Part shown: positions 53,117-61,987 of the stretch, piece by piece | Position numbering within the stretch: the stretch's first letter is position 1 | Layout: each line of letters starts with the position of its first letter | From: Halostella pelagica | Lineage (GTDB): Archaea; Halobacteriota; Halobacteria; Halobacteriales; Natronoarchaeaceae | Direction: 5' to 3' | Length of the DNA: 64,000 nucleotides | Assembly: GCA_005954745.1 (NCBI GenBank) | Contig: CP040680.1 | Location: 248,001 to 312,000 of the forward strand | Position numbers and translations under genes: made by a program | Notes under the pieces: model-generated | The model's database searches: none | What the model was told of the DNA's origin: nothing | What the model saw: only the letters and a program-made list of their open reading frames with translations

Positions 53117-54172
53117 CTAGTCACGTCCGGGGATCAGATGTATCGAATCTTGTGGGATCAGTACTTGGACCTCTGAGCCATTCTCAAGCGCCAGTCGTTC
53201 GAACGTCGGCGGGCGAACGTTCGCCGTGAGAGTGAACGACCCCGCTTCAATCTCGATATCGATCCGGTATTCGCTCCCCTCATTCAACCAGCGAGCAACT
53301 GTTCCAGTGACCGTATTTGCCGTTCGGTCACCGTCGGCAATGTAGGGGGCTTCGATTTCTACCCGCGATGGATGAATACAGACCGTTACCGTCGACGTAT
53401 GGATATCTGACGCGGTCGTTCGGCACTGGATATCACTGAGCTGAACCGTTGTTCCGTCTGCTGTTCGGTCGATCACTGTCCCATCAAAGAGGTTCTCGTT
53501 CCCGGTAAAGCGGGCGACGAATCGGTTCGTCGGTCGAGTAAGCACCGTCGACGGCGAGCCCACCTGTTCGAGGTCACCGTCTCGAACGATAGCGATTTGA
53601 TCACCGAGTGCCGTTGCGGTCCGCTGGTCATGCGTGACGTAGAGAACCGGGATTTCAAGCGATTCGAACAGGCTGTGCAGTTCGTCTCGAAGCCGTTTCC
53701 GAATCGGCGCGTCGAGACTCGACAACGGCTCATCGAGGAGGAGTACGTCAGGGTCAGTTGCCAGCGTTCGTGCGAGGGCCACTCGTTGTCGTTCTCCACC
53801 GGAGAGGGTTGGAGGCTTTCTATCGAGCACGTCCTCTAATTCGAAAAGCGTCGCGAGTTCGTCGACGCGATCGCTGGCTGTGGCCGCGTACGCGATGTTT
53901 TCGCGGGCGGTCATGTGGGGGAAGAGCGCTCCCTCCTGGAAGACCATCCCCACGTGTCGATCTTGGAGCGGCAAGCCGACCAGTTCTCGCCCATCGAGCT
54001 GAATCGATCCCGAATCGGGGCTGGTGCTCCCGGCGATTAGCGAGAGGAGCGTCGTCTTTCCGCTGCCAGACGGTCCCAAGACGGCGAGTACTTCTTCCTC
54101 GACCGTCAGATCCATCGGACCGAAGTCGAACTGGCGGTAGGCTTTTCGAAGTCGAGAGAGTTCGAGTGTCAT
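53117..54172 (-). CDS. wtpC: Tungstate/molybdate ABC transporter ATPase
   Basis: ATPase of 351 residues. Walker A GPSGSGKTT, Q-loop MVFQEGALFPHMT, signature LSGGERQRVALAR and Walker B LLLDEPLSSLD. The C-terminal regulatory domain is of the TOBE/MOP type (CIHPSRVEIEAP and later). ATG 54172 is chosen because it makes a 4-base ATGA overlap with the permease stop; 54178 is the alternative. Third gene of the wtpA-wtpB-wtpC operon. Confidence 0.87.
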   Translation of the reverse strand: MTLELSRLRKAYRQFDFGPMDLTVEEEVLAVLGPSGSGKTTLLSLIAGSTSPDSGSIQLDGRELVGLPLQDRHVGMVFQEGALFPHMTARENIAYAATASDRVDELATLFELEDVLDRKPPTLSGGERQRVALARTLATDPDVLLLDEPLSSLDAPIRKRLRDELHSLFESLEIPVLYVTHDQRTATALGDQIAIVRDGDLEQVGSPSTVLTRPTNRFVARFTGNENLFDGTVIDRTADGTTVQLSDIQCRTTASDIHTSTVTVCIHPSRVEIEAPYIADGDRTANTVTGTVARWLNEGSEYRIDIEIEAGSFTLTANVRPPTFERLALENGSEVQVLIPQDSIHLIPGRD

Positions 54173-54984
54173 TCCCATGGGTTCGAGGCAACGGTATTGA
54201 GAATCAACAGGGCCGCGGCAGCGATCAGTACTAATAGTATCGCCACCGGATAAGCGTTATCCAGGCCGAGCTCGATAAACGCCACCCAGATCTGAACCGG
54301 CATCGTCCGTGGATAGTACGCCAGCATCATCGTCGCGCCGAACTCACCGATCGCTCGTGCGAAGGCAAGCGTTATGCCAGCGAGAATCCCCGGTCCAGCA
54401 AGGGGCAGCGTCACATTACGGGCGGTCGTCCATCGACTCTTTCCGAGCGAGCGAGAGGCGTATTCGAGCGTCTGGTCGACGCCCTCGAACGCCGCTTTCG
54501 CGGTGACGACCACGAACGGCGACGCGACGAATGTCTGGGCCAGTACCACCCCAGCGAGCGACCGTGTGAGTGGGAACCCGGCAGCAATCGCGGCTTCACC
54601 GAGCGGCGAGCTGGGGCCGAAGACAGTGAGCAATACGATTCCGCCGACCGTCGGGGGAAGCACCAACGGGAGGACCACGACTGCGAGAACTATCTTCGTT
54701 ACAGCCCCGTTGGTGCGTGCGAGCCAGTACGCGAGCGGCAAGCCGAACAGGGTGGCGATGACTGTGCTAATCGACGCCGACAGAAGTGATGTCGTCGCCG
54801 AATCCACGACGGTCGGATTGATCATCTGAGCAAGGATCTCTCCGGCCGGTACCGAGAGAAACAGCGACACCATCGGCACAACGTAATACAGGAGTAGCAC
54901 GCCCCCGAGGACGAGCGCAACGCTGAGCCAGTCGAACCCGAATGTGTCCGTTCCCGATCGGTTCGAGTGTGAACCTGTCGCCAT
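54169..54984 (-). CDS. wtpB: Tungstate/molybdate ABC transporter permease
   Basis: Permease of 271 residues with about six helices. PLVLPPTVGGIVLLTVFGPS, EYASRSLGKSRWTTARNVTL (the EAA loop) and FARAIGEFGATMMLAYY are typical of ModB/WtpB proteins. The start codon immediately follows the binding-protein stop. Whether tungstate, molybdate or both are carried is not settled by the permease. Confidence 0.88.
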   Translation of the reverse strand: MATGSHSNRSGTDTFGFDWLSVALVLGGVLLLYYVVPMVSLFLSVPAGEILAQMINPTVVDSATTSLLSASISTVIATLFGLPLAYWLARTNGAVTKIVLAVVVLPLVLPPTVGGIVLLTVFGPSSPLGEAAIAAGFPLTRSLAGVVLAQTFVASPFVVVTAKAAFEGVDQTLEYASRSLGKSRWTTARNVTLPLAGPGILAGITLAFARAIGEFGATMMLAYYPRTMPVQIWVAFIELGLDNAYPVAILLVLIAAAALLILNTVASNPWE

Positions 54985-55995
54985 TCAAACCAGGACAGTA
55001 ATGTCCGAGACCGTCGACGATAGCTCTTTATCTGGTCCGCCGAGTCGGGATTGAGTCTCGCTGGATTGATCGGTTACCTGTCTGACACTCTGGGGCACGT
55101 CGCCCGTATAGGAAAGGAATTGATCGCGTAGGAGGAATCCGTGCTCTTCGAGATAACTCCCGGTCGTATGGATGTCGAACACGGAAACTGCAGCGTCGCT
55201 CATGTGCCGAATGGTCGAGCCGTAACTGATGAGCCCACCGTGGATTTCCTGGCCGTTTGGCAGGGTGTACGAGGTTGTCGAGTACCAATTCTCGGTATAC
55301 TGTGGATTACTCAGATTGATCTGGTCCGGTAACTCGATGTACTCGTAATCGCGTTCGACGGCCATATTGCGGTAGGCAATAGCAGCGTCGATGGAACCGG
55401 TTTCGAACTGGCTGATCAACGATGTTTCGGGATAGATCTGATCCTGCTGAAGGATCTGTTCTCTGAGATTCGATGCATCGTCGTAGTAGCGTGAGGCGAG
55501 TTCGAGCATGAATAGGGCACGATATCCAAGTGGGTCTTGATCAGGGTCGGTTCGACCGATGTTCACATCCCCGTCGACCATTGGTTCGTACCAACGCTTG
55601 GTTCCGGCGTCGGCCAGACGTTCCCCGCCAGCCGTGTCCGGATTGTACGCGATGACGACGGAGTTGCTGGTGAAAACGGAGTACCACGGAGCTGACAGCG
55701 GCTCCTCGAACAGCGCCACGTCGGCGACCGAGACGATGTCGGGGTCACGTTGTCCCTCGTCGATCATTCGAGCGACCGTCGCCGAGCCGTGCGATTCGAT
55801 GTTAACTGGGACATCTACAGCAGGCTTGAGCCCGTTAGCTAGTGCATTCTGGAGGCTGCCAGCCGCGAGGATGGTGATCGTCGATCGACTCCCATCTTGA
55901 TTGGTCCAACTTGTACAGCCCGCAATACCAGCGACGGCCGCCGTGCCAGCAGTCAGGAGAAATCGTCGTCGCGCAGTAGGGGATCCATCAGTCAT
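54985..55995 (-). CDS. wtpA: Tungstate/molybdate-binding lipoprotein (WtpA-like)
   Basis: Extracellular oxyanion-binding protein of 336 residues. Tat signal ARRRFLLTAG and lipobox IAGC are at the N-terminus. ITILAAGSLQNALANGLKPA, SHGSATVARMIDEGQRDPDI and especially NIGRTDPDQDPLGYRALFML fit the WtpA branch rather than bacterial ModA. Haloarchaea use tungsten in aldehyde:ferredoxin oxidoreductases and molybdenum in other enzymes. Its promoter overlaps an inverted repeat shared with the divergent Tfx gene. Confidence 0.87.
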   Translation of the reverse strand: MTDGSPTARRRFLLTAGTAAVAGIAGCTSWTNQDGSRSTITILAAGSLQNALANGLKPAVDVPVNIESHGSATVARMIDEGQRDPDIVSVADVALFEEPLSAPWYSVFTSNSVVIAYNPDTAGGERLADAGTKRWYEPMVDGDVNIGRTDPDQDPLGYRALFMLELASRYYDDASNLREQILQQDQIYPETSLISQFETGSIDAAIAYRNMAVERDYEYIELPDQINLSNPQYTENWYSTTSYTLPNGQEIHGGLISYGSTIRHMSDAAVSVFDIHTTGSYLEEHGFLLRDQFLSYTGDVPQSVRQVTDQSSETQSRLGGPDKELSSTVSDITVLV

Positions 55996-56014
55996 TCATA
56001 CAAGATCGAGACCC

Positions 56015-56040
56015 GTTTGAGAGAAAAACTTATCTCAAAC
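56015..56040. promoter_or_regulatory. Inverted-repeat operator between wtpA and the Tfx gene
   Basis: GTTTGAGA (56015-56022) and TCTCAAAC (56033-56040) are perfect 8-base arms around the 10-base spacer GAAAAACTTA. The site begins 20 bases upstream of the wtpA start and ends 19 bases upstream of the Tfx start, so it covers the TATA positions of both divergent genes. The obvious candidate ligand is the Tfx protein. Confidence 0.7.
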
Positions 56041-56058
56041 ACATCTGTTTGACCCTGT

Positions 56059-56484
56059 ATGACCTCTGCAGAATCGACGACATTGACTGAGCGGCAGGTG
56101 GAGATACTCGAACTCCGAGAGCAAGGGCAGACACAGCAGGAAGTTGCGGACCGACTGGGAACAACTGACTCGAATATCAGTGCTATCGAACGAGCGGCAG
56201 AACAGAACATCGAAAAGGCTCGTCGAACATTGGAACTCGTCCGGACGGTTCGGTCGCCGATCCAGTTTTCCGTCTCTTCGGGGACAAGTTTCGATAAGTT
56301 GGTCGCCAGCGTCTATTCACATGCAGACGAAGCTGGCATCAAAATCGCCTACTGTCGTCCAGAGCTCTATACACATCTCTATGGGGTTCTCGAAGAGTGT
56401 ACAAACCAGAACGAACTGAAGACGACTATTGATGTCGGAATTACCAACGAAGGCGAGGTGAGAGTCTTCACCGAGGATTTCTGA
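56059..56484 (+). CDS. tfx: Tfx-family transcriptional regulator
   Basis: Archaeal DNA-binding protein of 141 residues. The N-terminal helix-turn-helix reads LTERQVEILELREQGQTQQE then VADRLGTTDSNISAIERAAE, and the C-terminal domain is KIAYCRPELYTHLYGVLEEC and on. The founding Tfx binds near a molybdenum formylmethanofuran dehydrogenase operon in a methanogen. Being divergent from wtpABC with a shared operator argues for metal-oxyanion-responsive control here. Confidence 0.9.
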   Translation: MTSAESTTLTERQVEILELREQGQTQQEVADRLGTTDSNISAIERAAEQNIEKARRTLELVRTVRSPIQFSVSSGTSFDKLVASVYSHADEAGIKIAYCRPELYTHLYGVLEECTNQNELKTTIDVGITNEGEVRVFTEDF

Positions 56485-57271
56485 GCGTGGCGTTGGCTCG
56501 TGATTTCCAGCGAACTGTCTTTCGAAGTATCGCTCGGCGTTCGTACGCTGAGTGGCCCGTGTACGACTCGACGCCGCTGTACGACCGACCCTCGCTCACC
56601 GGGCTGGAATCCGACGTACGCGTCGTGTCGGAATTTGGTTTGACCACGACGAACACGACTCGATAGGCCAGTTCATCTTGCACGATCCGCCCGCTGGCTC
56701 AGGCCTACACGCGGGCGCTACAGCCGCCCGCGAGCAGATCCATGTGGCGCTGCTGGAGTTAGACGCTGAGGTGCCGAAAGGCTCGCGGAGTGCCCCAGCT
56801 GTGGGCGATGGGCTTACCCGAGCGAGTGCGAGACCGCCATTGTTGACAGTAATCGGAGTCGCTCGCGTTCAGTATGTGTGCGTATTCAGCACGAGAGGTC
56901 CGTTCAGTACAACCGTCCAAGGACAAATGCATTCAGTCCTAGCTCTCAACTCGATTAAGTTCCTCAGTAGTTGAGACTGGTGTTCTCGACGCATATGCGT
57001 TGCCACGTCATTGTAACTACAGAATATCTATTCCAATGGACTAGAAGTTGTTCCGTGTAGAATGATCGGCGATTTTTACATTAGACACCCCGAACCGGCT
57101 GCAAAATCAAATGCTTCCTGATCAGCCCCTCTGTGCATCGACTTGATGTACCGACCAATATGCTGATTTAGAGTACATCGCGGGGGCGATTACTACATCC
57201 CAAGAGTACCCAATACGCTGAACAGTCAAAATACCAGTGTACTTTTGCTACTCCTTTTGCAAGTTCAGTTA
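56485..57271. other. Gene-free stretch of about 790 bases
   Basis: Frames of up to 140 codons exist here, but none has a recognisable domain or promoter. The left half (56550-56850) is GC-rich and may be decayed coding sequence; the right half is AT-richer and should hold the promoter of the isomerase gene at 57272. Confidence 0.5.
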
Positions 57272-58348
57272 ATGACAGGGCAGGGACCATCGGAGACTGA
57301 AGATCGAAAAGACGACCACCTCCGGATCGTACAGGAGCGAGACGTCGAAACCACAGGCACAGGTTTCGAAGACATTCAGCTCGTCCATGACGCGCTCCCG
57401 GAACTTGATTACGACGCTATCGACCTGTCCATCGAATTTCTGGGACATAAGCTATCCGCTCCAATCTTCATCGAGAGTATGACCGGGGGGCACGAAAACA
57501 CCACAGAAATCAATCGGGCGTTGGCTCGTGCTGCCAGCGAGACTGGCATCGCGATGGGGCTCGGAAGCCAGCGAGCTGGCCTCGAACTCGACGATACTAG
57601 CGTGCTTGAATCGTATACCGTCGTCCGCGATGCCGCGCCTGATGCGTTCATCTACGGAAATCTTGGCGCGGCACAACTCCGGGAGTACGACATCGAAACA
57701 GTTGAACGTGCGGTCGAGATGATCGAAGCCGATGCGCTCGCGGTCCACCTGAACTTTCTCCAGGAAGCCGCCCAACCAGAAGGGGATGTCAATGGACGGG
57801 ACTGTTTAGCTGCGATCGAACAAGTATCTGAGGGCCTTTCAGTGCCGATCATCGTCAAAGAAACGGGCAACGGAATCTCCGGGGAGACTGCCCGAAAGCT
57901 AACCGCGGCAGGGGTTGACGCAATTGATGTCGCTGGAAAAGGCGGTACGACGTGGTCTGGGATCGAAGCCTACCGTGCAGCGGCCGCGAATGCACCACGA
58001 CAGAAACGGATCGGCACCCTATTCCGAGAATGGGGTATCCCAACCGCTGCGAGCACGATCGAGTGTGTTGCCGAACACGAGTGCGTAATCGCGAGTGGGG
58101 GTGTCCGGACAGGATTAGACGTGGCAAAAGCGATTGCATTAGGTGCCCTCGCCGGCGGGCTGGCGAAACCGTTCCTGAAACCGGCTACAGACGGGCCAGA
58201 CGCTGTCATCGAACGAGTCGAGGACCTGATCGCTGAACTACAGACGGCGATGTTCATCACTGGTTCGGGGACGATCGAAGGCCTCCAACAGACTGAATAC
58301 GTGTTGCAGGGAAAGACACGCGAATACGTTGAACAACGTCCTCTTTGA
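57272..58348 (+). CDS. fni: Type 2 isopentenyl-diphosphate delta-isomerase
   Basis: FMN- and NADPH-dependent enzyme interconverting IPP and DMAPP for archaeal lipid and carotenoid synthesis. It has 358 residues, the expected length. [14 protein letters not shown] at the N-terminus, [27 protein letters not shown], the [14 protein letters not shown] region and [17 protein letters not shown] are family motifs. ATG 57272 starts at the usual N-terminus. A housekeeping-type gene lying among accessory genes; whether another copy exists elsewhere cannot be seen. Confidence 0.92.
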   Translation: MTGQGPSETEDRKDDHLRIVQERDVETTGTGFEDIQLVHDALPELDYDAIDLSIEFLGHKLSAPIFIESMTGGHENTTEINRALARAASETGIAMGLGSQRAGLELDDTSVLESYTVVRDAAPDAFIYGNLGAAQLREYDIETVERAVEMIEADALAVHLNFLQEAAQPEGDVNGRDCLAAIEQVSEGLSVPIIVKETGNGISGETARKLTAAGVDAIDVAGKGGTTWSGIEAYRAAAANAPRQKRIGTLFREWGIPTAASTIECVAEHECVIASGGVRTGLDVAKAIALGALAGGLAKPFLKPATDGPDAVIERVEDLIAELQTAMFITGSGTIEGLQQTEYVLQGKTREYVEQRPL

Positions 58349-58395
58349 AGGGAGAAGCCATATCCTTCGACGATCGATCATCATTGGATAATTGT

Positions 58396-59061
58396 TCAGT
58401 ATACAATGAGCGAGAGATAGAGTTGGCCGACTCCAGCAACGATCATCACAACGCCGGAGAGCCGTTTGAGCCATCCGGAATGGGCCATTACGCGATTTGC
58501 ATTACTGATGATACCGGCACCGGTTGCGACGGTTGTTGAAGCCATTAGTACAGCAACGATGCCAGCGTAGACTCCTAATACGAGCACCGCTGCTTCGGTC
58601 GGGAGGGTGATGGCCCGGGCTACGACTGCGAGGAAGACTGGGGCGACGCATCCGGCACCAGCCAGTGCGTATCCCGCGCCAAAAAGACCGAAGCCGAGAA
58701 TGCTTGATCGGCGCTTTGGAAGTGATAATGACAGTGACGGAGCCCGGTCGAATGCGACAAGTAATCCGAAGACGATGAGCAATCCACCGACTAACGTCTC
58801 GAAAATTGTGATGTCTGACAGTGCCTCGTGGCCGACCCATGCCGTTGCCCCGCCCAGCAACGCAAACGTCGCAAGTACGCCCAACGCGGCTGCCACGCCT
58901 CGAATCCCCGCACCTGTGACAGAGGCGCTTTCGGTGTCAGTAGAGTTCACGTAGAAGCCAACGTAGCCCGGCAGCAGAGGGTACGCACAGGGTGAAAAGA
59001 ACGTTGCTACACCCGCTGTGAGTGCGAACGAGACATTTGTCAGAAGCGTCTCGCTGATCAT
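58396..59061 (-). CDS. ccdA: CcdA-family thiol transporter (short DsbD-like)
   Basis: Six-helix membrane protein of 221 residues that carries reducing equivalents outward through two Cys. The N-terminal SPCAYPLLPGYVGFYVN and, in the second half, AGAGCVAPVFLAVVARAITL hold these cysteines. The start overlaps the stop of the thioredoxin-like gene by 4 bases. It would reduce the exported thioredoxin-like and SCO proteins made from the same operon. Confidence 0.9.
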   Translation of the reverse strand: MISETLLTNVSFALTAGVATFFSPCAYPLLPGYVGFYVNSTDTESASVTGAGIRGVAAALGVLATFALLGGATAWVGHEALSDITIFETLVGGLLIVFGLLVAFDRAPSLSLSLPKRRSSILGFGLFGAGYALAGAGCVAPVFLAVVARAITLPTEAAVLVLGVYAGIVAVLMASTTVATGAGIISNANRVMAHSGWLKRLSGVVMIVAGVGQLYLSLIVY

Positions 59062-59606
59062 GCGTTGAGAGCGGTTTTGATCCCCGAGACGATCTCGTCA
59101 GCGGTATGAATTCCCTTCTCAGACCACTGGATTCGCCCAGTCGCATCGAGCGCCACAGCAGTCGGGTAATATCCGACATTGAGCTTCGCTGCAAGTTCGG
59201 CGGTCACGTCGGCAGCGACTAACCAGTCGCCGTCGTTCTCGCGCCACCACTCGACAACCGTTTCCTCACTCACCGAACCACCGACGTCTTCGGTCGTTAC
59301 CGAGAGGAATAGCACCTCGTCACCAATCCGGTCCTCGGCCTCACCGAGTGCTGGCATCTGTTCCACACAGGGCGTACACCAGGTCCCGAAGAAGTCGACG
59401 AATGTGGCTTGATTATCTGGGGGGATCGTCACCTCACCATCGCGGCTTCCTGGCGCTTCGATCGTGTCGAGTGTCGTCGGCTCGACTGGCTCCGGTGTCT
59501 CGCTCCCGTTGCTGAAGGTATCAGGGATTGTCCCGGTCGCAACGAGTCCAGCGCCACCAATTGCCCCGACACTAGCGAGCCCAGCAAGGAAGTTCCGACG
59601 CTTCAT
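59058..59606 (-). CDS. TlpA/ResA-like extracytoplasmic thioredoxin
   Basis: 182 residues. A Tat-type signal (KRRNFLAGLASVGAIGGAGL) lacks a lipobox Cys, so it may be secreted or anchored by the signal. The thioredoxin domain has FFGTWCTPCVEQMPAL (C77, C80) and the cis-Pro region YYPTAVAL. Translationally coupled on both sides (4-base overlaps) to SCO upstream and CcdA downstream. Likely reduces cysteines of SCO, copper-site proteins or apocytochromes. Confidence 0.9.
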   Translation of the reverse strand: MKRRNFLAGLASVGAIGGAGLVATGTIPDTFSNGSETPEPVEPTTLDTIEAPGSRDGEVTIPPDNQATFVDFFGTWCTPCVEQMPALGEAEDRIGDEVLFLSVTTEDVGGSVSEETVVEWWRENDGDWLVAADVTAELAAKLNVGYYPTAVALDATGRIQWSEKGIHTADEIVSGIKTALNA

Positions 59607-60289
59607 CCCGTGACCACCTGCTCGAAATCATTTTCGATGGTCTCGACATCGACCGACGAACCGTTCGGGTACGCCCGTTCGACGATACCACGCTCGTTCA
59701 CGAGGAGGATCAGCCCATAGTGCGGGAACTGATACTCCAGATTCTGGAGATCCTCAGCAGGTCGCTTCTCGATGACGAGCCCGAACTGTTCTTCTAGCAG
59801 TTCCTGCCCTGCCTCATAGCTCTCCGGTCGAAGGAAGTGCCAGTTACCGGCGTCGGGATTGACCCCCTGCTGGCGGGCGTACTCGCGGAGGACATCGGCC
59901 GTGTCGCGCTCGGGGTCGAAGGTGTGTGCGAGAAAGGCGGGGGCGTCGCCGTACCCACCCTCGGCAGCGACTTCCTGTGCCCGCCGCAGTCGGAGAATAA
60001 GGGCGGGACAAACGCCGTCCGGACAATTCGTGTAGAACGATGTCCAGAGGATGGTTCGCTCCCCTTCAAAATCAGTCGTTGAAATATCTTCACCCGTAAT
60101 CGGGTCGGGGACGGTGAACTCGGGCATCTCGTTACCGTAGCTCGGATGAGCGGCTTCACTTAGATCCTGTTCAGGCGGGCCAAGGACTGTTCCCTCAGCG
60201 CCAGATTCAGTAAGTACGCCGAGGCAACCAGCGACGCTTGCGGTAGTCCCGGCTGCGGCGATCAACTGTAAATACCTTCGTCGATCCAT
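59603..60289 (-). CDS. SCO1/SenC-family copper/redox lipoprotein
   Basis: 228 residues with Tat-type start DRRRYLQLI and lipobox VAGC (Cys22). Thioredoxin-fold SCO domain: EFTVPDPITGEDISTTDFEG, SFYTNCPDGVCPALILRLRR with C89 and C94, and a later His in FPHYGLILLV. The pair is spaced C-x4-C, one longer than the usual C-x3-C of SCO. Such proteins insert copper in the CuA centre of cytochrome oxidase or act as thiol reductases. First gene of the SCO-TlpA-CcdA operon. Confidence 0.88.
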   Translation of the reverse strand: MDRRRYLQLIAAAGTTASVAGCLGVLTESGAEGTVLGPPEQDLSEAAHPSYGNEMPEFTVPDPITGEDISTTDFEGERTILWTSFYTNCPDGVCPALILRLRRAQEVAAEGGYGDAPAFLAHTFDPERDTADVLREYARQQGVNPDAGNWHFLRPESYEAGQELLEEQFGLVIEKRPAEDLQNLEYQFPHYGLILLVNERGIVERAYPNGSSVDVETIENDFEQVVTG

Positions 60290-60363
60290 ATCCTTGGCTT
60301 ACCATCATCCAAACAAGTATCATCTGGCGTTTTGCACTGCCAGCAAAGAAGGTATGTCTATGT

Positions 60364-60624
60364 TTATTGTTCGCAGGACGACGAAGAGGGCCACAGTTGG
60401 ATGGCAACGCCAACAATCCCAACAGCTATGGCTGAGACAAGGATTCGAATTATGCCGCCACCGAATGCCGCTGTGGCCCCTCCAGCAACGGTGGCTCCGG
60501 TTGCACCTGTCGCTGCTGGTGCCGCAAAGAGACAGCAGAGACTTACGGCTCCGCCGAGCCCGATCAATGGCCATCTGTTCTTCGAGTCCGTGTCTTCAGC
60601 TTCGCCTGTTGCAGTGTCTGTCAT
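60364..60624 (-). CDS. Small two-helix membrane protein with a Cys-Cys pair
   Basis: 86 residues. Hydrophilic N-terminus, then a helix LIGLGGAVSLCCLFAAPAAT with adjacent Cys30-Cys31, a Gly/Ala-rich loop, a second helix (IIRILVSAIAVGIVGVAIQL) and a Cys near the end. The Cys pair in the first helix recalls MerT/MerE-type metal carriers, but the match is weak. It starts 12 bases after the stop of the GCPIC membrane gene and lies upstream of the SCO operon, all on the minus strand. Confidence 0.7.
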   Translation of the reverse strand: MTDTATGEAEDTDSKNRWPLIGLGGAVSLCCLFAAPAATGATGATVAGGATAAFGGGIIRILVSAIAVGIVGVAIQLWPSSSSCEQ

Positions 60625-60636
60625 TCTGTATGTTTG

Positions 60637-61077
60637 CTAGTGAGTTTGACTTCCCTGTTCTTCCATACCACAGGCGTCACATGAACTCTGTGAACGGCTG
60701 TAGAGAAGCCCTGCAAAGAACACGACGCTTACGATACCTAAGAGGGATCGTAACGGGTCGAAATACGTCATCAGCGCGGAGCTGCTGAACAAGGCGAGCA
60801 GAAACGCATTACAGATTGGACAGCCGAATGCCAGAAAGCCCACCACTGTTCCTGCAGTAGCCGTCTTCTTGTCATTGCGCTGGTTGTTGGTTCGTTGGAA
60901 GGTGTATACTCCCAAGAAGACCGCAGTAGTGGTAAGAAAGATATAGTCCAGCGGCGTTCGTGGTACCTGCCGAATGTAGAGAGGATTCGGAATCAAGCCC
61001 GTGACAATCCCAAAGAGCACGAACGTACCGGCACTGATGGTTACTGCTTTCAGGTAACGTCTTGATGATGATCGCAT
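60637..61077 (-). CDS. Four-helix membrane protein with a GCPIC motif
   Basis: 146 residues, about four helices. The third holds VGFLAFGCPICNAFLLALFS, and the C-terminus ends with SSCDACGMEEQGSQ. Two CxxC-type pairs suggest a redox or metal role at the membrane. Not assigned to a named family here. First of the minus-strand series leading through the Cys-Cys protein to SCO, TlpA and CcdA, so it is probably functionally linked. Confidence 0.72.
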   Translation of the reverse strand: MRSSSRRYLKAVTISAGTFVLFGIVTGLIPNPLYIRQVPRTPLDYIFLTTTAVFLGVYTFQRTNNQRNDKKTATAGTVVGFLAFGCPICNAFLLALFSSSALMTYFDPLRSLLGIVSVVFFAGLLYSRSQSSCDACGMEEQGSQTH

Positions 61078-61193
61078 TCCTATCCCCCGTTTCGATCTCC
61101 GGTAAATAAAGCAGACCGGCTCTTTGCTCGTTCGTAGAAAAGCTGATTCGGTTTCGTTGGAGCTCCGTTTTGTTGTTCATAGCAACGATACGT

Positions 61194-61208
61194 TTGGTGT
61201 GACCAAAT
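61194..61208. promoter_or_regulatory. Palindrome TTTGGT-GTG-ACCAAA
   Basis: Perfect 15-base dyad, 38-52 bases before the start of the HTH regulator at 61246 and about 117 bases before the start of the divergent GCPIC protein. A likely operator for that regulator. Confidence 0.5.
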
Positions 61209-61245
61209 CGTCGCTTCTTTGCAGATGAACTCGTAATATGGGCAT

Positions 61246-61605
61246 ATGACGGCAGGGGAAAATAGCCAGTCTGCGGCCCTCTTAGAGCTTTTCGCAGACG
61301 ACTACTCTCGGGAAATCTTGCTAGCTGCTGATAAAACCCCCAAGACGGCGAAAGAGCTCAGTCGGCGATGTGATGCGTCGTTGGCGACAATCTACCGTCG
61401 GATCTCCACCCTACAGGAACACGGTCTCATCAGGGTCCATTCGACGATTGGTTCTGGTGGCGAACACAAACAACGGTTCGAGACGACAATCGAAACGCTC
61501 CACGTCGCCATTTCCGACGGTGAGCTCGAACTGTCCGTCGAGACACGGGACGAACTCGCCGACAACTTCACCACGCTCTGGAACAATTTTCGCGAGAATA
61601 TATGA
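61246..61605 (+). CDS. Winged-helix transcriptional regulator (ArsR-like)
   Basis: 119 residues. Winged HTH: LELFADDYSREILLAADKTP, KTAKELSRRCDASLATIYRR and STLQEHGLIRVHST, followed by a short beta/helix domain (RFETTIETLHVAISDGELEL). Haloarchaeal pairs of this regulator type with a small membrane protein are common. Overlaps the next gene by 4 bases, and a dyad lies upstream. Confidence 0.87.
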   Translation: MTAGENSQSAALLELFADDYSREILLAADKTPKTAKELSRRCDASLATIYRRISTLQEHGLIRVHSTIGSGGEHKQRFETTIETLHVAISDGELELSVETRDELADNFTTLWNNFRENI

Positions 61606-61889
61606 TTAGCATCCCGATCATCGCCATAAAGCTGATCGCGCTCTCGCTGAGTCTCTCTGTTGCGTATCTTGCGTTCTATGCGTATCGCCGGAGTGAAAGC
61701 AGTCCGATGTTCTACGTTTCGGTCGGATTCGTCTTTATCGGAATCGGCGCGGTTTGTGAAGGACTTATTCTCAATACGTTCAACACCTCGCTATTTTCAG
61801 CCGCGCTCGTTCAAGCGGTACTCGTCTCTGTTGGGATGTTGCTGATTTTGCGATCTATTATGCTTGAGCCTGAACAACAGAACACCTAG
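61602..61889 (+). CDS. Small membrane protein paired with HTH regulator (DUF7521-like)
   Basis: 95 residues with three hydrophobic helices (IIAIKLIALSLSLSVAYLAF; MFYVSVGFVFIGIGAVCEGL; AALVQAVLVSVGMLLILRSI). Start overlaps the regulator stop (ATGA). Such proteins recur after ArsR-like genes in haloarchaea and may sense membrane or signal state. Function unknown. Confidence 0.8.
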   Translation: MISIPIIAIKLIALSLSLSVAYLAFYAYRRSESSPMFYVSVGFVFIGIGAVCEGLILNTFNTSLFSAALVQAVLVSVGMLLILRSIMLEPEQQNT

Positions 61890-61987
61890 CAGAACCGCCC
61901 ACTGTGTCGATACTATCGTGTGAGAACGGTATGAACCATCTCAAACGGAGGGGATCAAACACTGCTATTGTACAATGATATTCTCCG

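Noticed and set aside
56552-56974. 140-codon plus-strand frame after the Tfx gene
   Set aside because: No recognisable domain or start signal; may be remnant sequence but I could not match it to a family.
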